Positions 1-52,513 of a stretch of DNA of 64,000 nt are shown here, piece after piece. Position 1 is the first letter of the stretch. Each line of letters starts with the position of its first letter. The notes below the pieces were generated by a model. It made no database searches, was not told where the DNA came from, and saw only the letters and a list, made by a program, of their open reading frames with translations. The stretch lies in assembly GCF_010015445.1 (NCBI RefSeq), contig NC_053114.1:22860579-22924578 (forward strand). Reading direction: 5' to 3'. The DNA comes from Perca fluviatilis (taxonomy: Eukaryota; Chordata; Actinopteri; Perciformes; Percidae). Made by a program: the position numbers and the translations under genes.

Positions 1-1629
1 GAGAAAAATTAACATTTTACACACCACACAAAATAAAACCCAATCCCTACAGCGTATTAAATCAAATAATTATTAATTTCTTACATTGCACTGTAACTTT
101 TATTTTTGTATTTGTATCTTATTCTATTTTAGCCAGTTTTTATTTTCATGACCATTTTTAATTGCCCTTTAATGTTGTACTTAAAGCACTTTATAGAAAT
201 ATAGTTGCCTTTCCTTGTCCTACAACCTCCAGCCTGCCAGTCTGTCAGCAGGGCAACGCTTTTGTGCCGGTCTGTCTTGAAAGTGTAAGTTAACTGCACC
301 TTGACCACGCCATTATATCATATTGCAGCAAACGCTTTCTGTGTCAAGTTTTGAAAAGTGTAACCACACTTGCAACCACTTTACCGGCATTGCTGTGAGT
401 TGCTCTGTCTGCACCGCAGCTCTGCTCGTGTGGCGGAGCCGAGCGCCGCTCTTTGTGAAACATGCTGAAAGGTCAGAGAAGGTCGTGCTTATGCGCTCTC
501 AGGTACCGAAATTTGGCACCGATTGATTTAACGTGAATCGGTCTTCTGTAGTACCGACGTAATTTTTCACCTCAGTGAGAAATATCGTCACATTTTAATA
601 TCGCAGGATCTTGTCCCACCTCTAAACGTTACGGTAATATCTGGGGAGACGCCGACAGTGGAAACAGCTGATCAGTCCTATGAGTTAAATGTTTGCTACC
701 AGTTTATTTGGCAAAGGGGTTTCCATATCCCATTTAGCGAATCAACTCTTTTTCAACAAAGGCAAAAACCACCTCAAACGACCGCAATGAACGTTTTAGC
801 ACAATTGAAGAATTTTTATCGAATGTTTTTGTTTCCATCCAGTTTTTCTAACGCGATACTTTAAAATGCGCATGAAAATAGGTGAATGGAAACACAACAG
901 TTGAATCGCACTGGAGGCCACTAGTGCTGGTTAACTTAGCTACTAGCCACAGAGCTGGCTGGACACCTGACATATGTACCCAAATCGTTTTTTACTGCAG
1001 AAATAGTATTTGCTATTAATCAAATGACCAGTGTTCATTTAGCATTCGAGTTCACCAGTTATGAAATTGTTAGAAACAGCTTTTAGCATGTAGGTTTTTA
1101 AATCACTACACGTTGTCAGTCTTGAGGTGGGGCCTTAATGTTATGCTTCCTAAATCAATTAAGCTGTTACTATAACATGCTGATGTAATTGTGCTTGTGG
1201 TTTGTGTCAGTGCATCTTTGAGTGTGCACACAGTATGCTGCAATATGCTGAAGTGTTGGCCTCTATCTGACCGCAGAGGGAGTGGCTCAGAAGATAGAGA
1301 GGATGCTACAGGAGGAGGAGAGAAAGGAACAGAGGACGACAATAGTCACTTAGGGATGTCCCTAACTAAGAATTTACATAGTTGAATCTGATTGGTCAAG
1401 TCTTGTCTATAGTTGACTGATTGTTGAATGATTTATACATTTTGTTTTGCCCCCTGTGTTTAAGCTTCATGTAGAGAAATTACAGAAACAAAAACATACA
1501 TGCTTACATACATATATACAATTATTGGGAGAAATGTAAAATCAGACATCACCCCCCATATAGCCCGAATGGAATGATCCTCTGTTTCATAACCACATTT
1601 TCCGTCGCTGTGACGATTCAACTGTGAGA

Positions 1630-1630
<1 letters not shown>

Positions 1631-1686
<56 letters not shown>
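1631..1686. repeat. (TGTC)n tetranucleotide microsatellite
   Basis: About 14 uninterrupted TGTC units are read directly from the sequence in the non-coding region before the first ankrd11 coding exon. Likely length-polymorphic. Confidence 0.97.
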
Positions 1687-2393
1687 GAATCAGGCCCCTC
1701 AGATCGAATCATCGAATATTCGGGGTCACCCTTATATTCAATACGTTAAAACCAGACTAGTATATAATACTATAATTGTTTTTGTCATAGCTTGTAGTTA
1801 ATATTCATATTTTTATGAAAGAATTTGTCACGCAGACACAAATCCACATATGGAAATAATGAACTGTTTAGTGGCAAAAACGCTTCACTGAGTGAAACAC
1901 ACTCACACTGTTAGCAGATGTTATGTATACTTTGATTGAGATGGAATCACAGAGGAAATTAGGCCTGTACAGGCTTTCCTCTCGTGTGTGTGCCTTTTGG
2001 TGACTGCTAGCTTGCAAACATCATTTTCCTGTATTTCGAATGTCCGTGAAATGCTCTGTAGCTATAACTGCCCATCATAGTAGTCCCAAAATAGTGCAGA
2101 GAGTATTGTTCTAGAAGCCCAGCTGACCCAGTTTGTAGGGTGGTGGTGGTGTGGGGGGTCGCTGCAAGGTTTGTTTATTTCTGAGAGTAGTCAACCTTCC
2201 TGTCACTTTGTTTGGCGTGGTGAGAGGTGGGCGGTTAGGGGAGGTTAGAGTGAATGCCTAGCAGTAGCAAAGAGGGAGTAACAATGAGCCAGAGGAGAGA
2301 GGAAGGGGCTGTGGTTTGCTGTGTTTGCTCATGTCTCTCTTTCGATACACCAGTAAAACAGGGAGCAGTACATCATCTGTAGCTCTGTGCTTC

Positions 2394-2418
2394 GCTGGCT
2401 GGCTGGCTGGCTGGCTGG
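2394..2418. repeat. (GGCT)n short tandem repeat
   Basis: Six consecutive GCTG/GGCT units are read directly. No coding context. Confidence 0.9.
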
Positions 2419-3573
2419 ATGTCTTGACTTGACTGGAAGGATATAAATAGCAGTCCTTGAATAGGTTAACTGCAGAGGGAAGGATGATGGGGGGAGGGGA
2501 GATGGAAGTGGCGCCAGGAAAGATAGGACTGCCAGTGTCTCAAAGTAGAGAAAGAATGATGCAGCTATGGTGTCATCTGTTCACTCACTCCGTCAGTCAC
2601 AAGGATGATCATACTTGGATGCACTCAGAAGAAAAAGTGCATTATGGAGGAGAGAATTGAGGGGTGGAATGTGATTTATTCATAGCCCATGTGAAGCAGA
2701 AGGCCTCTCTTCTTCACGAAGGAAGGCAGAGGATTGTTGTTGTGTACTTGCATAGAGGACAGAGTAGACAATGAGACCACAGAGCACATTAAACTGTACA
2801 GAACTCTCTGTTCTATAGGTTCAGGATAAAACCAGTCACTCATACCAGGTAGATTTCTAGTTGTTGTTGTAAGAAGGCTATCGTCCACTTCATCTTTTTC
2901 ACTGGTAGGGATGCCATGAATTAGGATAGGTTAGAGCCCACGTTATTAGGGTGGGTAGCTATGGCAGTAAGTAGCTGTTTGGGTTTTTGTTGAGACGTGC
3001 CAGTCACTTTTCTAAAGACATTACTCAGCAGTTCCTAGCTCCCTAGTTCCCTAGTTCCTAGTATTCCCACAACATTGAGGTTATGCAATATCTTAAATGG
3101 TCTGTCCTGTTGTCATTTCTTAATTTCAGCATATGACTGCTTTAGTTGTATGTTTGACATGAATAGTGTGCCACTGTTGTTTTGAGGGGATTGTAGTTTT
3201 TCTTTCTTTACAATTAGCAGATATTATCAAGCACCTTTAAGGTATTTGGGCAGACCTTGCTTGTTCTTTGGGTTCAGCCTAGAAAACAGATAGATGTTTT
3301 GCCTGCCACAACTGCAACCCAGCCTGCTGTCCTCCCCCTCAACTGCACTTCCTCCAGATCAGGGGTGTAATGGTTGAAAATAGAGTGCTTGATGTGCCGC
3401 TAATGGCAGCATCGTCTGGCAGTGTGTAAATGTGTTTTCAAAGAAATGTAGTGGACAGTTGCTAACCTCCCCCACCATCTCTTTCTTTCTTTTTTTTCTT
3501 TCTCTTTGTTCCAGACGGTTGATGACGATGCAATGGCAGCGTGAATGAAGCTTGGCGTGGGGAGAGCTGAACG

Positions 3574-30136
<26,563 letters not shown>

Positions 30137-31384
30137 CACACCGGCGCTCACAGATTTAGAGCAAACTTTGTCTGAATAACTTCTTCTCAAAGAGACTTCG
30201 TTGAACAGAACGAATGGAAAGGGCTAGCAAGTTTGAAAGAGGACTTTAGACAGGAAAAAAAAAATTATATTCTATAGAAAAAGAGTAAAGATGAAAAACT
30301 CTGGATTCCCTTCTGTGAAGAAGGAAACATGTTTTTACTGGGGGAAAAGAAAACACAACTTGCACTTTCTTCCTCAAAGTTTTTACACTTTTGTTTGATC
30401 AGAGTGTGCGAAGCAGAAACCGTTTTTGCTTTGAGGCTCTGACATCGGGACACAACTCCTCAGTGCTCAGTTTCGGTGAGACCGGGGACAGAGATATATT
30501 TTCTGCATTCGTTTTTTTGGTCCCTGCTTCAATAGACCCAACTCCACCACTGGGAGGAGGTATCAGAGAAGAGCTCTCCCAACAGCGTGGTGCTTGTCCT
30601 GAGGAGGGACTGAGGAGAAGCCTCCCCTGTTGACCCAGGGCTCCTGGTGGGCCAGGAGAACTAGAGTCCCGCGCTGACCCAGAGGAAGTCAACGGAGCTG
30701 TGGTGCATCATGTGAATCTTCATATAAGACAGCTGGGATGGACAGACCAGGAACCTGAAACCTGCCGCTGATGGTTTTGGGGCTACGAGACCGTACACCC
30801 AGAGGATGCCCTCTCTGTTCGCACTGCAACAGAGCCTGGGCCTAGGGCTAGCGATGTGTGCACGTCAGGGCCCAGTGTCTGAGAGGAAGAGACTGACCCT
30901 GCAGCCTCTCAGCCTGGATAAACCGAAGAGGACAGGCATGGATCTCTGAGGACAAACCGGAGTGCTCCTCAGCCACCCTGCTTGCTCCCAACAGAAACAC
31001 ATCAGACCGCCATGGACTGCAAAAACACCACAGGACAACCAGAAGAAACAAACATAACGAATGTTGAGATTTAAAGAGACTATTGAGAAATTGTGCTTTG
31101 GCAGGATAAGAGAAATATTGTTTTTGTCTATTTCTTTACTTGGGCATTTCATTGTTTCTGAGGAAGTGACTTGAAACACTACAGAGCCAATATTAGTTTA
31201 ATTGAAAAAAAAAAAAAAAATGAAAAAAAAGTTGTATTCCGTAAATTATGTACAGTTTTTATATTCGTTAACCAATGTATTCTTGCTGCCTTCTAGATAA
31301 TTTATTTTGCCACACATTACTGCACAGTTGTAAATAACCTATGTACTGTAATATCACTCAGTTAAGTGTAGAAAAAACAAAAGA

Positions 31385-31390
31385 AATAAA
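31385..31390 (+). promoter_or_regulatory. Possible proximal polyadenylation signal of ankrd11
   Basis: AATAAA 1.25 kb after the stop codon, with a T-rich downstream stretch; gives a shorter 3' UTR if used. Confidence 0.45.
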
Positions 31391-34300
31391 AAGTATCTTT
31401 TTATGTACAGTTCACTTTTGGGCAGCACTTTCCCCCTCCCCCCCCCCACCCCTCCCCTCTCATATCCATGGGCCAAAATGTGTACACGTTTCTGTATTTG
31501 AAAGACTCCAGTGCACAGTTGTATAATCCCATCTTTAGATTCAGTCCAGGTTTAGGTAAGGCAACTCACCTGGACGTGGATCACCACAACTCACAAATAG
31601 CTGACAGAACACTTCTGGATTAAACCGGCCTCCCACAGGCCAACCATCATATAGTCCCTCAGATGTAGCAGAATAGTTGTTGAGGATTTATTTAAAGAAT
31701 AGACAGAGGATTAATATTCATTGCTTTACTACACAATTATATCTGAAAAAATTCGAACCAAGAAAATGCCTTTTTCAGTGAAAAAAAAAATGTACTCATT
31801 GTTGGGCAAAGTCACATAGATATATATGGGATGAAAGTGAGAGATGTCATTCACAAGCAAAACCATCATGTTAATGTGGAACGGTTTCAAATTAATAGGT
31901 TTCTAATTTACAAAAATTGGACTGAAATCATTTCTAATCATCACAAACCATCATTGTCTCAAAAACCAACGGGACGCGGGTCTTTCGGCACTTCATTCTG
32001 TGTTCGGTTTCCAGCTTGTCTGCTTTTCACATTGAATGGGCAGAGGCGTCGTAACAGCAACTAAAAGGTTTTATTCCATACTCACTTTGGACATAGGTTT
32101 GTCAGTCAGCCCCTTTATAAAATATTGGTGAGCAGCTTCTTTTTGTAAGTGCAGTTCTAACCTTACTCACTGGATGGCGTCTGTTTCAGACAACTCAAGA
32201 AACTAATTGGCTTTGCATTAGACCTGTGACCTAATGCAATGGGGAATGGGTTTTTAAATATATTTAAATTTTATCACACACTATAGGGAGTTCAATTTCC
32301 TTATATGATTTCAATGCAGCACCTTGATCCGTTTGGTATTCAATTATTGGATCATAATAGGAATTGGTCTTGTAATTTTTTTATCAATGTTTAATCCACA
32401 AGGGGTTTGGCTAGTGTTGTCAGGGATTTTAAATGTTAGGTTACTTCCTCATATTACTCCGTTGTTCAAGTTCTTGTGTCGGGCCCAAGCAGACAGTTAC
32501 AAGACTTAAATCTTCTCAGAATGAACCAAAAAGTGGGCAGACATTAACCCAAACAGCAGTGTGGAAAGAAATAGCTTAATGCAGAATAGATCTGTTTTTT
32601 TTAGTCCTCAATTTAAAAAAAAAAAAAAAAAAAAAATCCCTTTGGAAATGTTGATTTGTGATGACTTGCTGATTCTCTATTTGTTAGTGGATCTTGGTTT
32701 TGAAAAGGCTTTCCCGACCTACCACATAGGCTTCCCGTCTGTGTGCGAGAGCTGCTCATGTATCCTGATGGCAATATTATCTGAAACGTTTTAAGTTATT
32801 TACACACTCTCAGTCAGACTAGCTGTGTATGGTATGTCTAGTCAAGTGCAATGGTTGTTGCTATTACACTGTGCAGACAAGGTGGCTAGATGTATAGTCC
32901 TGGATATTTTTGAGAGATACACACACATCCTGGTTGGTATACATAGACATACATATTTGGATACAAATAGCCAGAAATTTGGTTTTTAAACCCCTGTTTG
33001 TCATGTTTTTTTGTTTTTAATTTGTTGTTGGTTTCTTACACAGTTTTTTTGGGGGGGAAGAGGTTTAATGGTGTCGTTTGTTCACAGAATCCTTGTGTGT
33101 TTTTTAGCTCAGTGTGTGTAGTTTTGAATGTTGTTGTGTTTTATCTTAGGGGTTTTTTGTTCCTGTATGAAGCACCAGTGGCATGTCAATCACGTTGCTT
33201 ATCGAGCAGAATGTATACCGTTACTTGCCCAGACCGACCACGCCCTCTCACTATTGTTTACAAGACATCAAGTGTGTTTTCCGTTTCATGTGTCACCTTT
33301 TTTTTTTAACGGTTTAAGCCCTGCCTTTGTTTTTACTTCTGTAATCAGTCATTTATTTGAACCACAAAGGCTTGAAATGGTGATGGTTGACACAACTGAC
33401 CGGCGATTTCCACTCACAGAGCAAAAGACTAAACACATCCATCCATGTTGATTCTCCAGTGTGAATATTCAACTAACAAAAAAAGAGTGATTTCAGGATA
33501 AAAATTTGAATACAGACAAAAACACACATCAGTCCTCATATGCACAGTAGAGCACTTGACCGTGGTGATACAGATGCGAGCCTGGCACCGCCTCAGTCAG
33601 CAACATATTACCTCTACTCCTCACATTCACTCATAATGTTTATTTTAGATCTGTTATTTGTTTTTGTTTTTCTTACTGGACATAAATATACATAATTGCT
33701 ATTTTTTCATTCTATAGAATCACGATTTCAAGCCTTTTTTCTAGTTTGTTTATTTTTTAATTAAAACCCAGACTGTAGCTATTTCTTTGTTCCTTTTTTA
33801 GAGTGGAAAAGGACTAATGAAACGCATGGAGAACTACTCTTTAAATGGTGAGAAATAACCTATTTATTATCTTTTTTTTTCTGACACCTGTGGTATGTTT
33901 TGAGTTGAATTTGGTCTCCGCTGTGTAAATTTTCCTCCTTGTAATGCGTGAAAGAGACATACTGTACATAGCTCTGTAAATAAAACCTCCCAGGACGTTT
34001 TGCACCCTCCTCTTTGTACTAGTCTGAAAAATTGCGTAGAATGTGGGGTTCTAACAGCAACAAGCTGCGTGCGCTTTCTGCAGGTGATTATGATGTAACA
34101 ATGTAACATTTTTTTTGTACAATGTAGTTTATTTGTGTAAATATTGTTGGAGCAGCTAAGAGGGGGGGTGGGTGGGGTATATGAGGGCGGTTGTTGATGC
34201 TATTGTCAGTGCTGTAACAGAGATCCAGTACTTTCACCTCTAGCTGTTGTTGATTTCCTGCAAAAAAAATAAAGACAAAAAAATAAAAATGCGAGAAACT

Positions 34301-34409
34301 GAAAATGAGGATGGGTGGAAAAAAGTAAAAATTCTAAATTGTTATTTTCTACAGTTGCATGTACAGAGAGCGCGAGAACTGCTGTTGTTCCTCAGAGATT
34401 ATGTTCGTT

Positions 34410-34415
34410 AATAAA
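34410..34415 (+). promoter_or_regulatory. Likely distal polyadenylation signal of ankrd11
   Basis: AATAAA followed 20-60 bases later by GT/T-rich sequence (around TCTGGTTCTTGCTTTTGTG). It is the last such pair before slc22a31. Confidence 0.6.
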
Positions 34416-34430
34416 ATTTTGAAATATTAC

Positions 34431-35857
34431 CAGCCGTCCTCTGGTTCTTGCTTTTGTGTTGCGCGTGTCATGATGTAAAAGCTGCATTGTATACAACCAT
34501 AATCATAAAGTTCTTCTGATACACCCAAAATATATCAACTAACAAGGGAAAAAAGAGGCCACATTTGAAAATGTACTTTTTTGAATAATGAATATACATT
34601 TAAATGCATCAATATTACAAACGCCACCCAAACTATTATGGTGGTTCAAGGGACAAGTTTCTGTTGATAGCAGGATGAGGTAATCATGTCTGTTGGAAAT
34701 GCCCTCTCTGAGACGGCTGCCAGATTTGTTACATATGTTAATCTTCTAGCCTGGAAGAGTTCAGTCACTCAACCTGAACATCTTATTTCTGTTCATGTCA
34801 CAATCACCTCTCATGCTTGTTAATCGACAATAGTAAATAGACAGTTTATTTAAATTTCTCAATTTTTTTTCCTTTATCTTTGCCATTACGTAACCTGTGC
34901 TCATTGGATTCCTGTCACCAAACAGATTGCATATTCTTTACCAATAGCATTCACTGGAATTAACATTACAAACGGCACCGTCACAAGGCAGAGAAATGTG
35001 TTTGTATTATGAGTCGTCACCTGGCTATGTGGTTATTGCTAACAAAATCGAGAGTTTCTTGGAACGTGTTTCTGACTTTCAGTGTAATGAAATATGAGTT
35101 TGTTGTTCGGTTTCCTGTCAAAGCCGGACAATACAAATACAAGTCACCTGCTGAACTAGAAAAAGCACACACACATTAGTGCAAAGCATTAATGGATCCC
35201 GAGGCCACCAACCCCAACTGATCCATGATCCCACTATACAGACAGTGTCAAGTAACACTTCAGTTTAACACTATTCCCAGACTCAAGCACTTGTATAATT
35301 TCTTCAATGGCTCTGGTGATTTTAAAACTGGAGGTGTTGGGTTTAAAACTAGTGGCCATATAGCGGGAAGGGAGATGAAAGGTGGTGTTGAATTGCATTA
35401 TGGGAAATGTAGGATCCAGCTTTTTTGGGTGATTGACCAATACCAGCGACTATAAATGTCAGGATACCTCAACCTCTGCTGCTTTGATTTTGACCATTGT
35501 TTTTTTTTTTTGTCGTCAAATGATTTGAATATATATACTATTTGTTTTACTATCTAACATCAACCACAAGCTGTCACAATATTAACTCCATCTAATAAAT
35601 CACCAACTCGAGTCACACGGACGCACAGATTCAAAAATGTGACGATTAGCAACAGATGTCTGGTAACTTTAGTCGTGAGTGTGATGACTGGGCCGTTTTG
35701 TATGACAGGGGGCCATCCAGCAGCAGTTAGTCACTAAAGGAAGCCGCCAAGCAGGTGTCTCATAGGTCGATCCCCAGATGCCTCCGCCCTCCTCGTCCCC
35801 GCGCGCTTTACCTGCTGCTTGGTCGCGCGGCTGTCGAGCGTGCGCACTCACTGCGCA
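34431..35857. other. Intergenic region between ankrd11 and slc22a31
   Basis: AT-rich to about 35700, then a more CpG-rich 150 bp leading into the slc22a31 first exon at 35858, the likely promoter/5' UTR. No TATA box is evident near the expected start. No other gene or clear transposon seen. Confidence 0.6.
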
Positions 35858-49145
<13,288 letters not shown>

Positions 49146-50692
49146 CTTTGCTAACAGTCCCTTCTTATCCGACTGTTGTACAGACTTGGATTATCCCTCC
49201 TTCTTCTTCTTCTAGACATACCTCCACAGAAAGTCTACCATCAACCTTCATTTAATTATTGTCTAAGTCACTTGTTGGTCATAACTCAACTGAAGAACTG
49301 ATCCTGGCTTGGATGCTGTGCACTTTAGAGCGATAGCTCCAAGTCTGTCCATTTTCAGTGTCTTCTTGTTACATTTTACTTTTTAAGCCATTACTGTGCT
49401 GTGGCATTTTCTTAAGTGGATTCAGGTAATGCACTGAAAAACAGTGGCCTACCTAAGCCAAAGTAATTTTTTGTCGTCCAAACCTTTTGCGAGGGCTAGA
49501 AAAAGTCCCCCTTTGAACTGTAACATTGCATGTTATACCTGTTCCTGTGTGGTAAATTCCCTTGAAAATGCTCTCACTCGTCATTACTTTGGCCAGTGCC
49601 GTTGAGGTCACACTGCTCTTCTGTGTGGAGGCATTCGAACCAAATAGTCAGACGCTGGTTTTACCAGAGAAGCTCGCTCAACCGTGCAACTGCTGTTGAT
49701 CACGTGAGCAGCAGTCTTTTGTCCATTTATTAGTAAGCCATGCACTTTTCATTAAGTGCGTCCATCTGACTCACCAGCAGTGCCTCGGTGCTGAGAGGAT
49801 CCCAGGGACACGCACAAGACTAGTTCACACGGACTTTGTGGAGTGGTGTTATGCTTGTAAAGCCAACAAGAGGGCGCTAAATGATGCACGGTTCATTGAG
49901 TGAAAGGGTATTTCTCTGGCATTTTAAGCCACTACCAACTACCTTGTTAATCCAAATATTTCACTTAAAAGTGTTTGATGAAATGTTGGAATGTGATCTG
50001 TGTCTGTGAATAACCTCATGATAGTTCATTCTGTCTGTGGCTGACGAGTTTGTCTACTCTATAAACCACTTTGTGACAAGCTATTATTTAAAGGTGCTAT
50101 TTTTACATTACGTTTCTCTTCAAACACCGAAAGTAGCTGATGAATTTGCAAATGTGCTAACCACTGTAGCAGGCAGACAAAAATGTAACCCCCTCCCTGT
50201 CTTGTAGTGATTATGAATTGTGTCCTTTTGGGATAATTAGTAAAAAAACAAATGAGATAACAGTGTGGTTTCAAAGTGCCAGAAATCATGTAAAGTGAAA
50301 CTATTTCTTCCAACACTGTTACTGAAAGGATGTTGAACTCTTCAAATATACTGTGTGTAATAGGAGAGAAAAACACACTGCTGGCCTTCAGGAGATGTCA
50401 TTGGGTCATACTTTGCTGTATATGCATTGGAAGTCAGTTTATAATTGAGCCTTCTGTGAAAACAAAGATGCTTTTGTATTGATTGAAGCTCAGGTGGTGA
50501 GAGAAACTCCTATTTTTTTTATTGAAACGCTTTTCATAGACTGTTTGCCCATCAATGTCCTTGTCAAGTGAAAACCTTAGTAACTAAAGAATATTGCCTT
50601 GTTATCTTTGCCATCATGCCATCAAGTCACAGAATTAAATCAAGTGAAATGTTCCTACCTACCTAATGTGTAACGTTAATTAAAAAAAACTT

Positions 50693-51081
50693 CAACCCTC
50701 CTGTTGTCCTCAGGTCAACTTTGACCCATTTTCAAAAAGTGTCTATATCTGAAATGTGGGCTTCTTTCAACCAAATTTTCAAAAGAAATAACGTGGATGG
50801 TTTCCTACAACGCTCTTCACAAGTTTTATTCAATTTCATAACATTTGAAAAAAAAATTTAATAAGAGAACGTTGGGAAAAAAAAGTGACAACATTTTTGG
50901 GAGAAGCTTCAAAAACGTCAAAAGGTGCAGAAAAAGACATTGGGGGAAAAAGTGACAAAAATGTTGAAAAAAGTGACAAAAACATTGGTGGAAAAGCATC
51001 AAAAATGTCGACAAAGACGTCCAAAACGTTGAAAAAAATTTACATATTGACCTAGTTGACTGGAAGACAACACAAAGGTTA
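50693..51081. mobile_element. Non-autonomous repeat with imperfect inverted ends and degenerate internal repeats
   Basis: The left end AACCCTCCTGTTGTCCTC and the right end GGAAGACAACACAAAGGTT are imperfect inverted copies. The interior has repeated AAAAAGTGACAAAAA(C/T)(A/G)TTG-like units at about 50875-51010. No transposase ORF. From memory this terminus is frequent in percomorph genomes. Confidence 0.6.
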
Positions 51082-51185
51082 AGAAGTCAGAGATGTTTGG
51101 CATCTCTTTAGATGTTACCCTCTACCGACCACTAGGCGGAGCTATGGACATGCACTATACTACTTCCTTTAAAAAATGTCAGTAT

Positions 51186-51328
51186 AAGGGTTTAAGGAAA
51201 CTGAGGCACTCAGGAGGGCCTTCATGGCCGCAATGGCCCAAACTGTTTCAATAATTTAGCCAAGAAGTATATTAAAGGCTTTTTTTTTAACTTTGCCCTC
51301 CTGAGTGCCTCAGTTTCCTTTAACCCTT
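51186..51328. repeat. Fold-back hairpin, 34-bp arms
   Basis: Arms 51186-51219 and 51295-51328 are inverted copies with one mismatch; the core AGGAAACTGAGGCACTCAGG is perfect. The loop is 75 nt. It lies in the tail-to-tail region, so transcripts of slc22a31 or dpep1 reading into it could form a long hairpin RNA. No small RNA is proven. Confidence 0.85.
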
Positions 51329-51854
51329 GTACACTTGGATCCCCAAGCTGAAGAACACCTGAGGGACACACTCTCTACACACCCGAGCAGCAATCCATGC
51401 AGACTGCATTGTGACTGAAAAATGTCCGTATACTGATATTGAGGAACATTTTTGTGTGTATGTGCATTCAGATTACACTGGTGTGACTTTGTCCATACGT
51501 CACTGTCATCACACACAAAGATTTGCTCACTGCAGCCTCTATTTGACAGTGTTATGGTGGGATTAAAACAGCCAGATGAGTTCAATAAACTCACCTTGGT
51601 TCGACATAATCACTGTGCCGCTGTCTTTGTCATCATGATAACTGTAACACTGTTAGTCACTGTTCATTTTTAATATATTTAGATCATTGAAATCTCACAA
51701 AAAACAAGCTCTTGAAAAGCATTTCAACAGTAAACTGAAAATATTTGGTGTTTTTGTGAGCGCAGAGAGGACATGTGTAAACGATCCTGCCATTTAAAAC
51801 AGATTGTGTTAGTATTCATGGACACATTCTTGACATACATGCCATCAGTCATAT

Positions 51855-52040
51855 TTATAAACAGTTTATAAAGCTGTTAATTTGAAAAGAGCCAGCCAGT
51901 GTGAGCAGAAGGACCAGTGTGCTGAGTGAGTGGACGGCTCCAGCGTTGGGGTAACCGTAGCTCGTCCTACACGAGTTCTTCACCTCATCATATGGAATAG
52001 GAACATCATCTGGACTCGTGCCGTTCAGACTGTCACGGAC
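51855..52040 (-). CDS. dpep1: dpep1 last exon with GPI-attachment tail
   Basis: Acceptor TGTCAG before [20 protein letters not shown]. It continues [18 protein letters not shown] and a hydrophobic segment, [14 protein letters not shown], then a short end and TAA. This matches the mammalian SCRTHYGYS region and the cleavable C-terminal signal for GPI anchoring. Confidence 0.93.
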   Translation of the reverse strand, partial: VRDSLNGTSPDDVPIPYDEVKNSCRTSYGYPNAGAVHSLSTLVLLLTLAGSFQINSFINCL

Positions 52041-52471
52041 CTGACACACAAAGATAAGGCTGTCAGGCAGCAGACAGAAAGGCACTGTGACAGGTGTGTC
52101 TTCACTCACAGGGTCCACCTGCTACCAAAGCACCATTTTTACTTTTGTTTTTACTTTTATAAATCCAATCAGCATTTAAGATGCATAACAGAAATCCAAA
52201 CCTTTCACATTTGAATATTTGAATGCACCTTATAATCGTGTTACTGCTTTTGACAGATCAGCTTTATGTCCTTTTGCTTTACATTGTTGTGGCCACCATG
52301 TTAAAAGTAAAAAAAAGAAAGTAACTGAGTAAATGTAAATGTGCTTACATTCCACCACTGGCTGCACTGTTTCCATTGATGAACAGACAACAATCATTGG
52401 ATGATTTTTGTTACTAAAGAAAATGTCTATCATGATTACTAAGAAAAATCTTAAAGAGTAAAAGTGTACTC

Positions 52472-52513
<42 letters not shown>

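Larger units (their letters stand above)
1..3514. other. Non-coding sequence upstream of the first ankrd11 coding exon
   Basis: No convincing coding exon is visible here on either strand. The stretch probably lies in the 5' intron or 5' flank of ankrd11, because its first coding exon begins at 3515 with a spliced acceptor, so at least one non-coding exon must lie further upstream. It contains a TGTC microsatellite, a short GGCT run, and AT-rich sequence. Around 500-900 it looks like degenerate teleost transposon debris. A TATAAATA string at 2442-2449 has no associated exon that I can support. Confidence 0.5.
30137..34430 (+). other. ankrd11: ankrd11 3' untranslated region and alternative poly(A) sites
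   Basis: No ORF of interest follows the stop. AATAAA occurs at 31385-31390, 34268-34273 and 34410-34415. The last is followed by a GT-rich stretch (about 34440-34475), the classic arrangement for cleavage. The 3' UTR may therefore be 1.3 kb or 4.3 kb depending on site choice. A4-A22 tracts and AT-rich stretches at 31200 and 32609 could cause internal oligo-dT priming in cDNA libraries. Confidence 0.6.
49146..51854. other. Convergent intergenic region between slc22a31 and dpep1
   Basis: Tail-to-tail spacing of 2.7 kb containing both 3' UTRs. Plus-strand poly(A) signal candidates are ATTAAA at 50634-50639 and AATAAA at 51584-51589. It contains one inverted-end element (50693-51081) and a fold-back hairpin (51186-51328). 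No other coding exon is seen. Confidence 0.6.

Noticed and set aside
1276..1348. Exon-like segment after GACCGCAG that reads GVAQKIERMLQEEERKEQRT
   Set aside because: The coiled-coil-like reading is short, ends in TAG, has no GT donor in a useful place and no match I recognise. It could be an untranslated exon, but nothing supports it.
2442..2449. TATA box for an upstream ankrd11 promoter
   Set aside because: TATAAATA occurs but no downstream exon with a donor joining 3515 could be identified.
33801..33841. Exon-like piece TTTTTTAG ... AAATG|GTGAG within the ankrd11 3' UTR
   Set aside because: Short, encodes only about seven codons from ATG, no partner exons and no family match; chance splice-like signals in a 3' UTR.
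35819..35857. Earlier start for slc22a31 at 35819
   Set aside because: That codon is TTG; the first in-frame ATG with good context is 35858.
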